64,000 bases of DNA from positions 1,474,501 to 1,538,500 of the forward strand of contig NZ_JACJUO010000001.1 in NCBI RefSeq assembly GCF_014397025.1, read 5' to 3'. Shown here in pieces: positions 47,669 through 56,972 of the stretch (the first letter of the stretch is position 1; each line of letters opens with the position of its first letter). The notes below the pieces were generated by a model. That model saw only the letters and a program-made list of their open reading frames with translations, was not told where the DNA came from and made no database searches. Origin of the DNA: Ochrobactrum sp. Marseille-Q0166. GTDB taxonomy: Bacteria > Pseudomonadota > Alphaproteobacteria > Rhizobiales > Rhizobiaceae. A program made the translations under genes and the position numbers.

Positions 47669-48094
47669 TTAGTGTTTGTGGCCGCAGGAATTATTCAGCG
47701 ACAGGCTGACCTGACCATTTTCGGATTGAACCTGACGATAAAAGCAAGAGCGACGGCCTGTGTGGCATGTTGGGCCATCTCCTGCGACGCGAACTTTCAG
47801 CCACAGTGCATCCTGATCGCAATCGGTACGCAACTCGATCACGCTTTGCAGATTGCCGGAGGTTTCGCCCTTTTTCCAAAGCGTATTGCGGGAGCGCGAC
47901 CAGTAATGCGCGATCCCAGTTTCAAGCGTCAGGCGCAATGCTTCCTCGTTCATATGAGCGACCATCAGCAACTCGCCATCACGTTCGTCGGTAACGACTG
48001 CTGTGATCAGGCCTGATGCGTCGAAGCGTGGCATGAAAACCAAGCCTTCTTCAATTGCCTTCTTGTCTGAAGGCTGAACGGGAAAAATACTCAT
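47669..48094 (-). CDS. hisI: phosphoribosyl-AMP cyclohydrolase
   Basis: Third step of histidine synthesis: hydrolytic opening of phosphoribosyl-AMP. The 141-residue protein is the HisI domain only, without fused HisE. It shows the [17 protein letters not shown] segment, the metal-binding DCDQDAL (Asp triad) and [11 protein letters not shown] with the zinc cysteines. Separate from other his genes in this window; near folE. Confidence 0.96.
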   Translation of the reverse strand: MSIFPVQPSDKKAIEEGLVFMPRFDASGLITAVVTDERDGELLMVAHMNEEALRLTLETGIAHYWSRSRNTLWKKGETSGNLQSVIELRTDCDQDALWLKVRVAGDGPTCHTGRRSCFYRQVQSENGQVSLSLNNSCGHKH

Positions 48095-48115
48095 TGTGGT
48101 GCCTGAATGTCTTTA

Positions 48116-48736
48116 TTATTGGCGAATGAGGCTCATGAAGCGAACCTGTTCGTTCACGTCACTCTTATAGTCGCCGGTAAATGTCGTTGTGATTGTGCTT
48201 GAACCCTGTTTGCGGATGCCACGCATCGCCATACACATATGTTCGGCATCTATCAAAACCGCGACACCGCGGGGCTTCAAAATACGCTGAATGCTATCAG
48301 CGATCTGGGCCGTGATGCTTTCCTGTGTTTGCAGGCGTCGGGCAAAAATATCAACAACACGTGCAATCTTAGACAGGCCAAGCACCTTGCCATCTGGTAG
48401 ATAGGCGACATGGGCCTTGCCGATGATTGGAACCATATGATGTTCGCAATGCGAGAAGAAGGTAATATCCTTCACCAGCACCATGTCATCATAGCCGGAT
48501 ACTTCTTCAAAGGTTGTTCCAAGCACATCTTCTGGACTTTCAGCATAACCGCCGAAAATTTCACTGTAGGATTTAGCTACACGCCTTGGTGTATCCAGAA
48601 GGCCTTCCCGGTCAGGATTATCACCTGCCCAAAGAAGAAGAGTGCGCACGGCGGCTTCCGCTTCGGCCTGCGTTGGTTTTTGCAGCGGAGTTTGCAAAGT
48701 GGATTCGTCACCAATTTTGAGGATGCGAGCGTCCAT
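48116..48736 (-). CDS. folE: GTP cyclohydrolase I
   Basis: First step of tetrahydrofolate synthesis: converts GTP to dihydroneopterin triphosphate. The 206-residue protein has the zinc-site HCEHHMVP and the second cysteine in HMCMAMRGI, with the [12 protein letters not shown] segment of the active site. It lies 21 bp upstream of hisI on the same strand, probably in one transcript, an arrangement also seen in other Rhizobiales as far as I recall. Confidence 0.97.
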   Translation of the reverse strand: MDARILKIGDESTLQTPLQKPTQAEAEAAVRTLLLWAGDNPDREGLLDTPRRVAKSYSEIFGGYAESPEDVLGTTFEEVSGYDDMVLVKDITFFSHCEHHMVPIIGKAHVAYLPDGKVLGLSKIARVVDIFARRLQTQESITAQIADSIQRILKPRGVAVLIDAEHMCMAMRGIRKQGSSTITTTFTGDYKSDVNEQVRFMSLIRQ

Positions 48737-48995
48737 CAGTATTCTCCAGTAGCCTCCTTCAAGGAGGAGGCGAGTTAAACGGACAATACAACGATGCGTC
48801 TTGCGAACGTGCGATGTATTGATCAGGCAGCAACAAGCTGCCGGACGGGTATTTCAAAGGCGGCTCATGGCCATGTGATAATCTACCCATGGCGCATCCG
48901 CAATCTCACTATTATATAGAGAGGAAATTATAACTTCAAACCGTAGCCGGGCGACATAATTACGTTTTTATCCGGCAAGGCGGAAGGTTTGTCTA

Positions 48996-49436
48996 ATGAT
49001 TGATGAAGTCTATAACAAACGAATCCTCGAATTTGCAGGAAATATCGAACGGTTGGGGCGCATAGCGGATCCCGATGCCGTAGCGACCGTACACTCAAAA
49101 TTGTGCGGGTCCACCGTCACTGTTTACCTTAAAATGGCCGATGGTGTCGTTAGCGATTTCGCACATGAGGTCAAAGCCTGTGCTCTGGGGCAGGCGTCTT
49201 CGTCTGTTATGGCGCGAAATGTCGTTGGCTGTTCATCGCAAGAGTTGCGATCCGTACGCGATGAAATGTATCGGATGCTTAAAGAAAATGGTCCTGTACC
49301 GGATGGGCATTTTGAAGATTTAAAATATTTTGAGCCTGTACGAGAATACAAAGCTCGTCATGCCTCGACGCTTCTGACATTCGATGCAGTTGTCGATTGT
49401 ATTGAGCAAATCGAAAAAAAGGTGCAGGTCGCCTGA
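48996..49436 (+). CDS. IscU/NifU-like Fe-S scaffold protein with incomplete cysteine set
   Basis: A 146-residue protein of the IscU/SufU N-terminal fold. Two of the three usual cluster cysteines are visible: Cys37 (LCGST) and Cys62 (KACALGQASSS). The third, expected in the C-terminal helix where IscU reads HCS, is Ala123 (RHASTLLTFDAV); the Asp normally two residues after the first cysteine is Ser39. It may be a diverged scaffold or carrier. Its stop overlaps the yidD start (TGATG). Confidence 0.85.
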   Translation: MIDEVYNKRILEFAGNIERLGRIADPDAVATVHSKLCGSTVTVYLKMADGVVSDFAHEVKACALGQASSSVMARNVVGCSSQELRSVRDEMYRMLKENGPVPDGHFEDLKYFEPVREYKARHASTLLTFDAVVDCIEQIEKKVQVA

Positions 49437-49807
49437 TGTGTGGTTGCGGGAAAAATCATTCGGTTGATGTTGCCCCTCACCGGAAGCGGCAAACCCGAAA
49501 CTTTACTGATCCGTGGCGAAAAACCCCGGGCAGATTACTCGGCACAAGCTTGATAAGGTTTTATCAGCTGACGTTCTCATCATTTATCGGTAATTCCTGC
49601 CGGCATATGCCGACTTGTTCTGAATATACCTACGAATCTGTAGCGCGTTATGGATTGTGGAATGGTAGCTGGATGGGGCTATTCAGAATCATGCGCTGCG
49701 GCCCCATGGGGACACATGGTTTTGATCCGGTTCCGCGCAAATTGTCTGCTTATTATCGTTGGTATTTGCCGTGGCGCTATTGGCGTGTGTCATCGACAAA
49801 AAGCTAG
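49436..49807 (+). CDS. yidD: membrane protein insertion efficiency factor YidD
   Basis: A 123-residue protein with the YidD domain: SCRHMPTCSEYTYESVARYG, then FRIMRCGPMGTHGFDPVP. It assists YidC-dependent insertion of membrane proteins. The first about 40 residues (including MCGCGKNH) are not part of the core. Most bacteria place yidD next to rnpA-yidC; here it overlaps an IscU-like gene by one base, so they are likely translated together. Confidence 0.93.
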   Translation: MCGCGKNHSVDVAPHRKRQTRNFTDPWRKTPGRLLGTSLIRFYQLTFSSFIGNSCRHMPTCSEYTYESVARYGLWNGSWMGLFRIMRCGPMGTHGFDPVPRKLSAYYRWYLPWRYWRVSSTKS

Positions 49808-49964
49808 CAATTTTATTAAAATCTGTTGATCAATCTGTCTTTGATTAGAATTCGTTAATAATAAATCTGTTTTATCAGGAAACGCAAATCAGTTTGGTCT
49901 GGTGTCTTTTTGACGCCGCAATTCAGCTCCATTTGCATCGTGTTTTCTAGTCTTGCGAGCCATT

Positions 49965-51182
49965 ATGCATAAATCGTCGTCCCGCATATCCCTGCTGATT
50001 GCCGGTGTTGCGCTTGGTGCCAGCATCTTCGGTGCTACCAACGCCATGGCAAATGTTTCATGGGTTGTGTTTGATGCCGATACTGGCGTTGTTCTGGGGC
50101 AGGAAGGCTCCACCGTTCAGCATGCACCTGCATCGCTTGCCAAGATGATGACGCTTTATCTGGCTTTTGAAGCTTTGAAGACGGGTCGTATTCATTGGGA
50201 CGATGAAATGCCCATCTCCAAAAATGCTTCCGCGAAAGTCCGCATGAAGCTTTGGCTCAAGCCAGGCGAGACCATTTCCGTCCGTGATGCAATCAATGGC
50301 ATGATCATTGTATCGGCCAATGATGCGGCAACGGTTATGGGAGAGTATCTTGGTGGTTCAGAAGCGGGCTTCGCACGTCTGATGACGCACAAAGCCCGAA
50401 ATCTTGGCATGAAAAGCACCTATTTTGTCAATCCATCGGGATTAACAGGCAAAATGACACAGCTGACGACTGCCCGCGATATGGCGGTGCTTGGCATGTC
50501 GCTGCGGCGCGACTTTCCAAAAGAGTATGCGCTGTTTTCGCAGCGTTCTTTCAGCTACAAAGGTCGTCCGTTCAACGGTCACAACAATCTGATGTACCGC
50601 TATCATGGTGTTGATGGAATCAAGACCGGCTACACAGATGTTTCCGGTTATAACATCGTTTCGTCAGCTATTATCAATGACAAGCATCTGGTCGGTGCCG
50701 TGTTGGGGGCCGGCTCATCGCGTGAGCGCGACGATCGCATGGCCAAATTGCTAACCCGCTTTGCTGCCGAAGACGTCGAAACAGGCACCGACGATATTGT
50801 TACAGCTTCGGTCCAGACACCTTTGCCGGTGATCTCTCCACTTATGGCTGAAAAGCCAAAAGTTGATGCCGTTGCTGATATAATCGATGATAAAAAAATA
50901 GAGCAGGGTGATGGCGGCTTCCTGTTGAATGGCGCAATGTCTGCTTGGCGCGTTCAGGTTGGAGCGACTCCATCGCGTTCAGGTGCTAATGAGTTACAGG
51001 CCAAGTATCTGCCCGTCGTGAGCAGTCTGGTTCCGGGCACCAAGGGCGAGATTTCGCCTTCCACCCGAGGTCGGAAAGTCTATCGTGTCCGCTTCAGTGG
51101 CTTCAAGGATTCGGATGCTGCTGAAAAGACTTGTGAGAAGCTCAAGCAGCAGGGCGTTCCCTGTCTAGCTATCCGTAACTGA
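49965..51182 (+). CDS. D-alanyl-D-alanine carboxypeptidase with SPOR domain
   Basis: Penicillin-binding protein of the DacA/DacC type that trims pentapeptides in peptidoglycan. The 405-residue protein starts at ATG 49965 with a signal peptide to about residue 29 (NAMA-NVSW). The active-site motifs are S57-x-x-K60, S117-A-N119 and K220-T-G. A SPOR peptidoglycan-binding domain occupies about 325-405. TTG 49953 is an alternative start. A SPOR domain suggests septal localisation (inference). Confidence 0.95.
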   Translation: MHKSSSRISLLIAGVALGASIFGATNAMANVSWVVFDADTGVVLGQEGSTVQHAPASLAKMMTLYLAFEALKTGRIHWDDEMPISKNASAKVRMKLWLKPGETISVRDAINGMIIVSANDAATVMGEYLGGSEAGFARLMTHKARNLGMKSTYFVNPSGLTGKMTQLTTARDMAVLGMSLRRDFPKEYALFSQRSFSYKGRPFNGHNNLMYRYHGVDGIKTGYTDVSGYNIVSSAIINDKHLVGAVLGAGSSRERDDRMAKLLTRFAAEDVETGTDDIVTASVQTPLPVISPLMAEKPKVDAVADIIDDKKIEQGDGGFLLNGAMSAWRVQVGATPSRSGANELQAKYLPVVSSLVPGTKGEISPSTRGRKVYRVRFSGFKDSDAAEKTCEKLKQQGVPCLAIRN

Positions 51183-51206
51183 GCTCATCTAGTTTTCTGC
51201 GTGCTT

Positions 51207-51240
51207 AAAGCGCCGTGATGCAGTTTGCCACCGCGCTTTT
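51207..51240 (+). terminator. weak terminator after the carboxypeptidase gene
   Basis: AAAGCGC (51207-51213) can pair with GCGCTTT (51233-51239) with a large loop, followed by TTTT. The structure is imperfect. Confidence 0.45.
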
Positions 51241-51387
51241 GCTTTACCTAGTAATTAAAAAAGACTAATAGCCAGTCTTCAATTCCTGTTGTGCAAGCAA
51301 CATATAGGCGTTTCTGCAAACTTAAGCAGGATCGTTTCATGCAAAACCACCCGCAATCGTTGGCGGGACTGGATAAGGAAGAATATG

Positions 51388-53358
51388 ATGTCGAATGTAT
51401 CCATGCAGTTTCCTGATGGCTCGGTACGCGAGTATGATGCCGCAACAACCGGTGTCCAGTTAGCTGAATCAATCTCTAAATCACTTGCGAAGAAGGCCGT
51501 GGCTTATGCCGTAGACGGCACTGTGCGCGATCTCTCCGATCCGCTTGGTGCTTCCGGTGCAATCGAAATTCTGACCCGCGAAGACCCGCGTGCGCTGGAA
51601 CTGATTCGTCATGATACGGCGCACGTTCTGGCAGAGGCTGTGCAGGAGCTCTTTCCGGGAACACAGGTCACGATCGGACCAGTAATCGAGAACGGTTTCT
51701 ATTACGACTTTGCACGTAATGAGCCTTTCACGCCCGATGATCTGCCGGTTATCGAAAAGAAGATGCGCGAAATCATTCAGCGCAACAAGCCGTTCACCAA
51801 GCAGGTGTGGTCGCGGGAGAAGGCCAAGCAGGTTTTTGCCGATAAGGGCGAGAGCTACAAGGTCGAACTCGTCGATGCGATCCCGGAAGGTCAGGATCTG
51901 AAAATCTACAATCAGGGGGAGTGGTTCGATCTTTGCCGTGGTCCGCATATGGCGTCCACAGGCCAGATCGGCAATTCATTCAAGCTGATGAAGGTTGCTG
52001 GTGCTTACTGGCGCGGCGATGCCAACAACCCGATGCTCACCCGCATCTACGGTACGGCATTTGCCAATGATGCTGATCTCAACGCCTATCTTCATATGCT
52101 TGAAGAAGCTGAGAAGCGCGATCACCGCCGTTTGGGCCGCGAAATGGACCTGTTTCATTTCCAGGAAGAGGGGCCGGGCGTTGTGTTCTGGCATGCCAAA
52201 GGTTGGCGCATGTTCCAGACGCTGGTCGCCTATATGCGCCGTCGTCTGGATAGCCACGGCTATCAGGAAGTCAACGCGCCCCAAGTGTTGGATAAATCCC
52301 TTTGGGAAACTTCCGGTCACTGGGGCTGGTATCGTGACAACATGTTCAAGGTGACTGTCGCCGGTGACGATACCGACGACGACCGCGTGTTCGCATTGAA
52401 GCCGATGAACTGTCCGGGTCATGTTCAGATATTTAAGCATGGTCTTAAGTCTTACCGCGATCTACCTATAAAGCTTGCAGAATTTGGCAATGTGCATCGC
52501 TACGAACCGTCAGGCGCATTGCATGGTCTGATGCGCGTGCGTGGCTTCACGCAGGACGATGCGCATGTGTTCTGCACTGAAGAGCAGATGGCGACTGAAT
52601 GCCTTCGTATCAATGATCTTATTCTGTCGGTCTATAAGGATTTCGGCTTTAAAGAGATCACGATCAAGCTTTCAACCCGCCCGGAAAAGCGCGTTGGCTC
52701 GGATGAATTGTGGGATCGCGCTGAAAGCGTGATGATGACAGTTCTCGAGCAGATCAAGGAACAGTCAGAAGACATCAAGACTGGTATTCTGCCGGGCGAA
52801 GGTGCGTTCTACGGTCCTAAGTTCGAATATACGCTCAAAGATGCTATCGGTCGCGAATGGCAGTGCGGAACGACGCAGGTTGACTTCAATCTGCCAGAGC
52901 GTTTTGGCGCATTCTACATCGACAGCAATTCTGAAAAAACGCAGCCAGTGATGATTCATCGCGCCATCTGCGGTTCGATGGAACGCTTCCTTGGCATTCT
53001 GATCGAAAACTTCGCCGGTCACATGCCACTGTGGTTTGCACCGGTTCAGGTTGTTGTTGCGACGATTACCTCGGAGGCTGACGGCTATGCCGCTGAAGTT
53101 GCTGCAAAGCTTAAGGCCGCTGGTCTTCAGGTTGTAACGGACGTTCGCAATGAGAAGATCAACTATAAGGTTCGCGAACATTCGGTTCAGAAAGTTCCGG
53201 TCATTCTCGTCTGCGGGATGCGTGAAGCGGAAGAAAAGACGGTCAATATGCGCCGTCTTGGTTCACGCGATCAGGAATCGATGACGCTGGATGAGGCGAT
53301 TGCCCGCCTAACAGAAGAGGCTACGCCGCCAGATTTGCTGCGACTGCGCAATGCATAA
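51388..53358 (+). CDS. thrS: threonyl-tRNA synthetase
   Basis: Class II aminoacyl-tRNA synthetase charging tRNA-Thr. The 656-residue protein has the N-terminal TGS-like region ([11 protein letters not shown]), the editing domain with [16 protein letters not shown], the catalytic core with [12 protein letters not shown] (zinc Cys) and [15 protein letters not shown], and the C-terminal anticodon-binding domain (from about 560). Two adjacent ATGs (51385, 51388) follow AAGGAAGA; 51388 has better spacing. An in-frame GTG 51289 lies in unlikely upstream sequence. Confidence 0.98.
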   Translation: MSNVSMQFPDGSVREYDAATTGVQLAESISKSLAKKAVAYAVDGTVRDLSDPLGASGAIEILTREDPRALELIRHDTAHVLAEAVQELFPGTQVTIGPVIENGFYYDFARNEPFTPDDLPVIEKKMREIIQRNKPFTKQVWSREKAKQVFADKGESYKVELVDAIPEGQDLKIYNQGEWFDLCRGPHMASTGQIGNSFKLMKVAGAYWRGDANNPMLTRIYGTAFANDADLNAYLHMLEEAEKRDHRRLGREMDLFHFQEEGPGVVFWHAKGWRMFQTLVAYMRRRLDSHGYQEVNAPQVLDKSLWETSGHWGWYRDNMFKVTVAGDDTDDDRVFALKPMNCPGHVQIFKHGLKSYRDLPIKLAEFGNVHRYEPSGALHGLMRVRGFTQDDAHVFCTEEQMATECLRINDLILSVYKDFGFKEITIKLSTRPEKRVGSDELWDRAESVMMTVLEQIKEQSEDIKTGILPGEGAFYGPKFEYTLKDAIGREWQCGTTQVDFNLPERFGAFYIDSNSEKTQPVMIHRAICGSMERFLGILIENFAGHMPLWFAPVQVVVATITSEADGYAAEVAAKLKAAGLQVVTDVRNEKINYKVREHSVQKVPVILVCGMREAEEKTVNMRRLGSRDQESMTLDEAIARLTEEATPPDLLRLRNA

Positions 53359-53361
53359 AAG

Positions 53362-53390
53362 AAAAGGCCCGCTTTGAGCGGGCCTTTTTT
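53362..53390. terminator. terminator after thrS
   Basis: AAAAGGCCCGCT-TTG-AGCGGGCCTTTT with flanking A and T runs, working for thrS and possibly for the convergent gene downstream. Confidence 0.9.
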
Positions 53391-53411
53391 CAATCCTAGA
53401 TATATTCTTAT

Positions 53412-54554
53412 TCAATCCTGCACCGCATCGTCGTCTGTAAGCGCTTCTGACTCTCTATTTGCTATAACTTCAACCTCTTCATTGTTGCCTGAAGTCACTT
53501 TGAAGTCGCGCTGATAAATACGATCCTTGTTCTTAGCCACAGCCACATAGTCGCCTTCTATGAGAACCATAGATGAATAAGCGCCCGCGCTTTCGCGAAC
53601 AACATCACCCGAGGCGTTGAGAACAGACCATGAAGTGTCTGCGAGGGCTTCCCCGCCTTTTTTCGCAACGAGCTTGAGTACAACCTCTGCCGCACGATGC
53701 TGAACTGTGGCTTCTGTCAGCTTGCCAGCCTCGACCCGGATATCAGCTCGGATTATAGCGTTCGCGGTCCCATAGTTAGAAACGACATGATAAGTGCCGC
53801 TGTTTAATCGGATGATGGTATCTGGCTTCACATCAGGGACTATGAGCGAACGGTCGTTATTATCCTCGTCTGAATAAATCGAAAAACGTACAAGATCACT
53901 TTTGATTTTGCCATTATCTGGCAAAACGGCACTTAGTTTCATACCGCCAGCATCAAGTGTCATGACTTCATGCCGGATATTGTTACTAAGAGTTATCCGT
54001 TTGGTTGCGCCAGCGCGCCCATAGGCAGCGTGAACCAGATAACTGCCTTCTGGCAAATTGAAAACCGTGCTGCCGCCTTTGGATGACGCTATCAGCGCCA
54101 ATTGTCCATCTTCTCCCGTTTCCGGTTCAAAAACGCGCCATACGATTCCAGATGAAATATCGGGCCCATCCTGATTAAGGCGAGCCTTCAGGTCGAGCTG
54201 GCTCGTTTTGATCAAGGGGTTATTTTCTGGACTGGTCGGACTGGCGTAAGGGCTGATCGTGGGCAGATTGAGTTTAGGGTCAGGAAAATTCGGCAAACCA
54301 ATCGTATTGTTTGATTGTATAGGGCCATTATTTTCAACAGGCGTCTGTGCAGGTGGAGTTACATCGGGCGCTTGGAGTTCCAACTGGAAGCTCGGCAATT
54401 TGAAGCCGCTGTCACTCCTTTGACCTTCAATGCCTTCGGGTGCCTGTGCTAAAGCAGGAGAGGCAATCAGGACAAACGAAAGCACCGTTGCAAGTGACTT
54501 GCCGCGTGATGATTTTGCACTGTTTTCTCGAAACAGACCCAGACCAAATGACAT
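53412..54554 (-). CDS. exported protein with repeated beta modules, function unknown
   Basis: I recognise no named family. A signal peptide is predicted (SLATVLSFVLIASPALAQA). Residues just after it are proline/asparagine rich (about 60 residues). Then three similar segments can be seen, each of the kind WxVFxxxxx...LPEGSYLVxAxYGxAxxxxxxxL (sequences around ISSGIVWRVFEPETG, KSDLVRFSIYSD and EALADTSWSVLNASG), suggesting tandem Ig-like or carboxypeptidase-regulatory-like beta modules. The tail is acidic. It ends about 20 bp from the thrS terminator. The start is uncertain: ATG 54554 gives a shorter leader, ATG 54641 adds 29 residues. Confidence 0.7.
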   Translation of the reverse strand: MSFGLGLFRENSAKSSRGKSLATVLSFVLIASPALAQAPEGIEGQRSDSGFKLPSFQLELQAPDVTPPAQTPVENNGPIQSNNTIGLPNFPDPKLNLPTISPYASPTSPENNPLIKTSQLDLKARLNQDGPDISSGIVWRVFEPETGEDGQLALIASSKGGSTVFNLPEGSYLVHAAYGRAGATKRITLSNNIRHEVMTLDAGGMKLSAVLPDNGKIKSDLVRFSIYSDEDNNDRSLIVPDVKPDTIIRLNSGTYHVVSNYGTANAIIRADIRVEAGKLTEATVQHRAAEVVLKLVAKKGGEALADTSWSVLNASGDVVRESAGAYSSMVLIEGDYVAVAKNKDRIYQRDFKVTSGNNEEVEVIANRESEALTDDDAVQD

Positions 54555-54740
54555 GTTGATGTTTTGAACCCAAGCGGGTGGCGAATTCAAGGCCAAACTC
54601 AACATTATCTTTGTAAATATCGATTTGTGAGAGATAGGCATTAGGGATTTTGGGCTTTACACCTTAAGTGTGTCGGGCGAGAAGGAGCAGCCTCTATTTG
54701 AAAAGGGGCTTTATGCAGATTTCAGCCATGAGGTTTCCCC

Positions 54741-55325
54741 GTGACGCATCCGGTCTTTGAGTTTCTGGCGCAGCGCAGTTCTACACCGATTTCCGCAATT
54801 TCCGAACCTGCTCCGCATGGTGAGGAACTGGATTCTTTGCTCAAAGTCGCAGCCCGTGTGCCGGATCATGGCCGTTTGACGCCATGGCGCTTTATTCTTT
54901 ATCGTGGTGATATTCGTTTTCACGTTGGAGAATATTTGGCGAAACGCGCAGAAGAACGGGAAGGCCCACTGCCCGAAAGTCGCAAGGAACAGGAGAAAGC
55001 GCGTTTTGCGCGTGCGCCATTGGTTATCGGCGTTATATCTTCGCCAGTAGCGCATGAACGTATTCCGGAGTGGGAGCAGTTTCTGTCGGCCGGTGCGGTG
55101 GCTATGAACCTTTGTATTGCAGCCAACGCACTTGGATATGCAACCAACTGGATCACCAATTGGTATTCGGACGATGCGCCCGCCCGCACATATCTTGGAC
55201 TTGCACCGGAAGAACGCGTTGCTGGATTTATTCATATCGGAACAGCGGCAAATAAAATGCCTGAGCGTCCGCGGGCTGATATGGATAAGATCGTTTCTGA
55301 CTACACTGGGCCATGGGCGTCCTGA
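54741..55325 (+). CDS. nitroreductase-family protein
   Basis: A 194-residue FMN-dependent NAD(P)H oxidoreductase, YdjA-like, with the RVPDHGRLTPWRF N-terminal segment and AGAVAMNLCIAANALGYATNW. It starts at GTG 54741. It probably reduces nitro or quinone-like compounds; the physiological substrate is not known. A flavin reductase gene follows 41 bp later. Confidence 0.9.
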   Translation: MTHPVFEFLAQRSSTPISAISEPAPHGEELDSLLKVAARVPDHGRLTPWRFILYRGDIRFHVGEYLAKRAEEREGPLPESRKEQEKARFARAPLVIGVISSPVAHERIPEWEQFLSAGAVAMNLCIAANALGYATNWITNWYSDDAPARTYLGLAPEERVAGFIHIGTAANKMPERPRADMDKIVSDYTGPWAS

Positions 55326-55366
55326 TCGTTTGTTTATAAAATCGCCGTAACTATTAGGAAGCACAA

Positions 55367-55978
55367 ATGTTTTATGAGCCATCATCTGGTCATAATCTTC
55401 CGCACAATCCATTGAAGGCAATTATTGCTCCGCGTCCCATTGGATGGATTGGTACGCGATCCAAAGATGGCGCATTAAATCTTTCGCCTTATTCTTTCTT
55501 CAATATGATATGCGACACCCCACCGATGATCATGTTTTCATCGAGCGGATTCAAAGATAGCGTTTCATTCATTGAAGAAACGGGCGAGTTTACCGCTAGC
55601 CTGGTGAGTGATCATCTCAGAGAGCAGATGAATGCTTCTTCCGTTAATGCGCCGCGCGGTGTGAGCGAGTTTGAATATGCTGGCCTGAACGTTGGCCAGA
55701 GCAAGCTCATAGCCGCGCCTTATGTGAAAGAAGCCTATGCGGCACTTGAATGCGTGGCTGTCGAGATCAGGCGTTTACAGGACAAAGAGGGCAGGCCGAC
55801 CGACAATTACATGGTTATCGGCGAAGTTGTCGGTGTTCACATCGATGAAGCCGTGCTGACCGACGGTCTATTCGATATAAGAAAAGCCAAGCCGGTGACC
55901 CGACTTGGCTATATGGATTATGCGACGACACAAGACGTCTATCAGATGTTTCGTCCGAAATGGGAAGATAAGACTTGA
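55367..55978 (+). CDS. flavin reductase-like FMN-binding protein
   Basis: A 203-residue split-barrel protein (flavin reductase-like domain) with PHNPLKAIIAPRPIGWIGT and LSPYSFFNMICDTPPMIMFS. It probably binds FMN; partner and substrate are unknown. Located directly after the nitroreductase gene, so the two may form an operon. It converges with mazG. Confidence 0.9.
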   Translation: MFYEPSSGHNLPHNPLKAIIAPRPIGWIGTRSKDGALNLSPYSFFNMICDTPPMIMFSSSGFKDSVSFIEETGEFTASLVSDHLREQMNASSVNAPRGVSEFEYAGLNVGQSKLIAAPYVKEAYAALECVAVEIRRLQDKEGRPTDNYMVIGEVVGVHIDEAVLTDGLFDIRKAKPVTRLGYMDYATTQDVYQMFRPKWEDKT

Positions 55979-55980
55979 GA

Positions 55981-56005
55981 AAAGGGGTTGATTAAAGCCC
56001 CTTTT
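55981..56005. terminator. terminator shared by flavin reductase and mazG
   Basis: AAAGGGG (55981-55987) pairs with CCCCTTT; the T run follows. It overlaps the last codons of mazG (55992), so it can act on the plus strand only without disturbing mazG decoding. Confidence 0.6.
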
Positions 56006-56816
56006 TCTTTGCCTCTCCCCATATAGCTTCCATGTCATCAAGCTGTGCCTCTTCAAGGCTGCTGCCAGTGTCTTGCAATGTCTTTTCGATAAAATCGAAA
56101 CGACGTTTGAATTTATCATTCGCGGCAATCAAGGCTGTTTCAGCATCAATTTCCAAATGGCGGCCAAGATTCACCATCGCAAAGAGCAGGTCTCCATATT
56201 CTTCCTGAATATGCGATTTGTCTTTCGAAGCGATGGCATCTTTGAGTTCTGCTGTTTCTTCTGCAATTTTGGCGAAGATCGGGTCAGCATGGGACCAGTC
56301 AAACCCCACCTTTGCGGCTTTCTGCTGTAGTTTCAAAGCGCGCAGCAGGGCAGGGAAAGCGTTGGGAATGTCATCAAGATAACGGGTTTTCTCAACTGTT
56401 TCCAAACCGAGTTTTGCACGTCGTTCGGCGCGTTCAGCTTTTTCTTCAGCCTTGATGCGGTTCCAAGAACCTTTAGCCATGCCAGCGCTTCTGGCTTCAT
56501 CATCCCCAAAGACATGCGGGTGGCGGCGGATCATTTTTTGTGTAATGGCTTCCACCACATCGCCAAAGGCAAAGCTGCCCTGTTCTTCTGCCATACGGGA
56601 ATGGAAAACCACCTGCAACAACAGGTCACCAAGTTCTTCGCGCAGATCATCAATGTCATCGCGCTCAATTGCATCGAGGACCTCATACACTTCTTCAAGC
56701 GTATAGGGAGCAATGGATTTTGATGTCTGCACTACATCCCACGGACACCCAGTTTTTGGATCTCGAAGAGCAACCATTATTTCCAGAAGACGGTCAATAT
56801 TGCGGGAAGGTTCCAT
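55992..56816 (-). CDS. mazG: nucleoside triphosphate pyrophosphohydrolase MazG
   Basis: Hydrolyses (deoxy)nucleoside triphosphates to monophosphates and modulates the stringent response by affecting ppGpp. The 274-residue protein has two MazG domains; the first carries the metal-binding EELGDLLLQVVFH, the second EEYGDLLFAMVNLGRH. ATG 56816 has GGAG upstream; GTG 56822 is closer to that site and is less likely. Confidence 0.95.
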   Translation of the reverse strand: MEPSRNIDRLLEIMVALRDPKTGCPWDVVQTSKSIAPYTLEEVYEVLDAIERDDIDDLREELGDLLLQVVFHSRMAEEQGSFAFGDVVEAITQKMIRRHPHVFGDDEARSAGMAKGSWNRIKAEEKAERAERRAKLGLETVEKTRYLDDIPNAFPALLRALKLQQKAAKVGFDWSHADPIFAKIAEETAELKDAIASKDKSHIQEEYGDLLFAMVNLGRHLEIDAETALIAANDKFKRRFDFIEKTLQDTGSSLEEAQLDDMEAIWGEAKKKGL

Positions 56817-56972
56817 CTTCACTCCACATAAATTGATTTCGCATTATTCGGGCAAGCGGCGAGAATCAAATGGTTTGGGTTGCAGTCGGTCGCGGTTTTT
56901 GCATAGTCAGATATGAAATGACCATGAGATCGCACATTGGTGTGGCATGTTCAACAAGCAGGTATTTAAACA

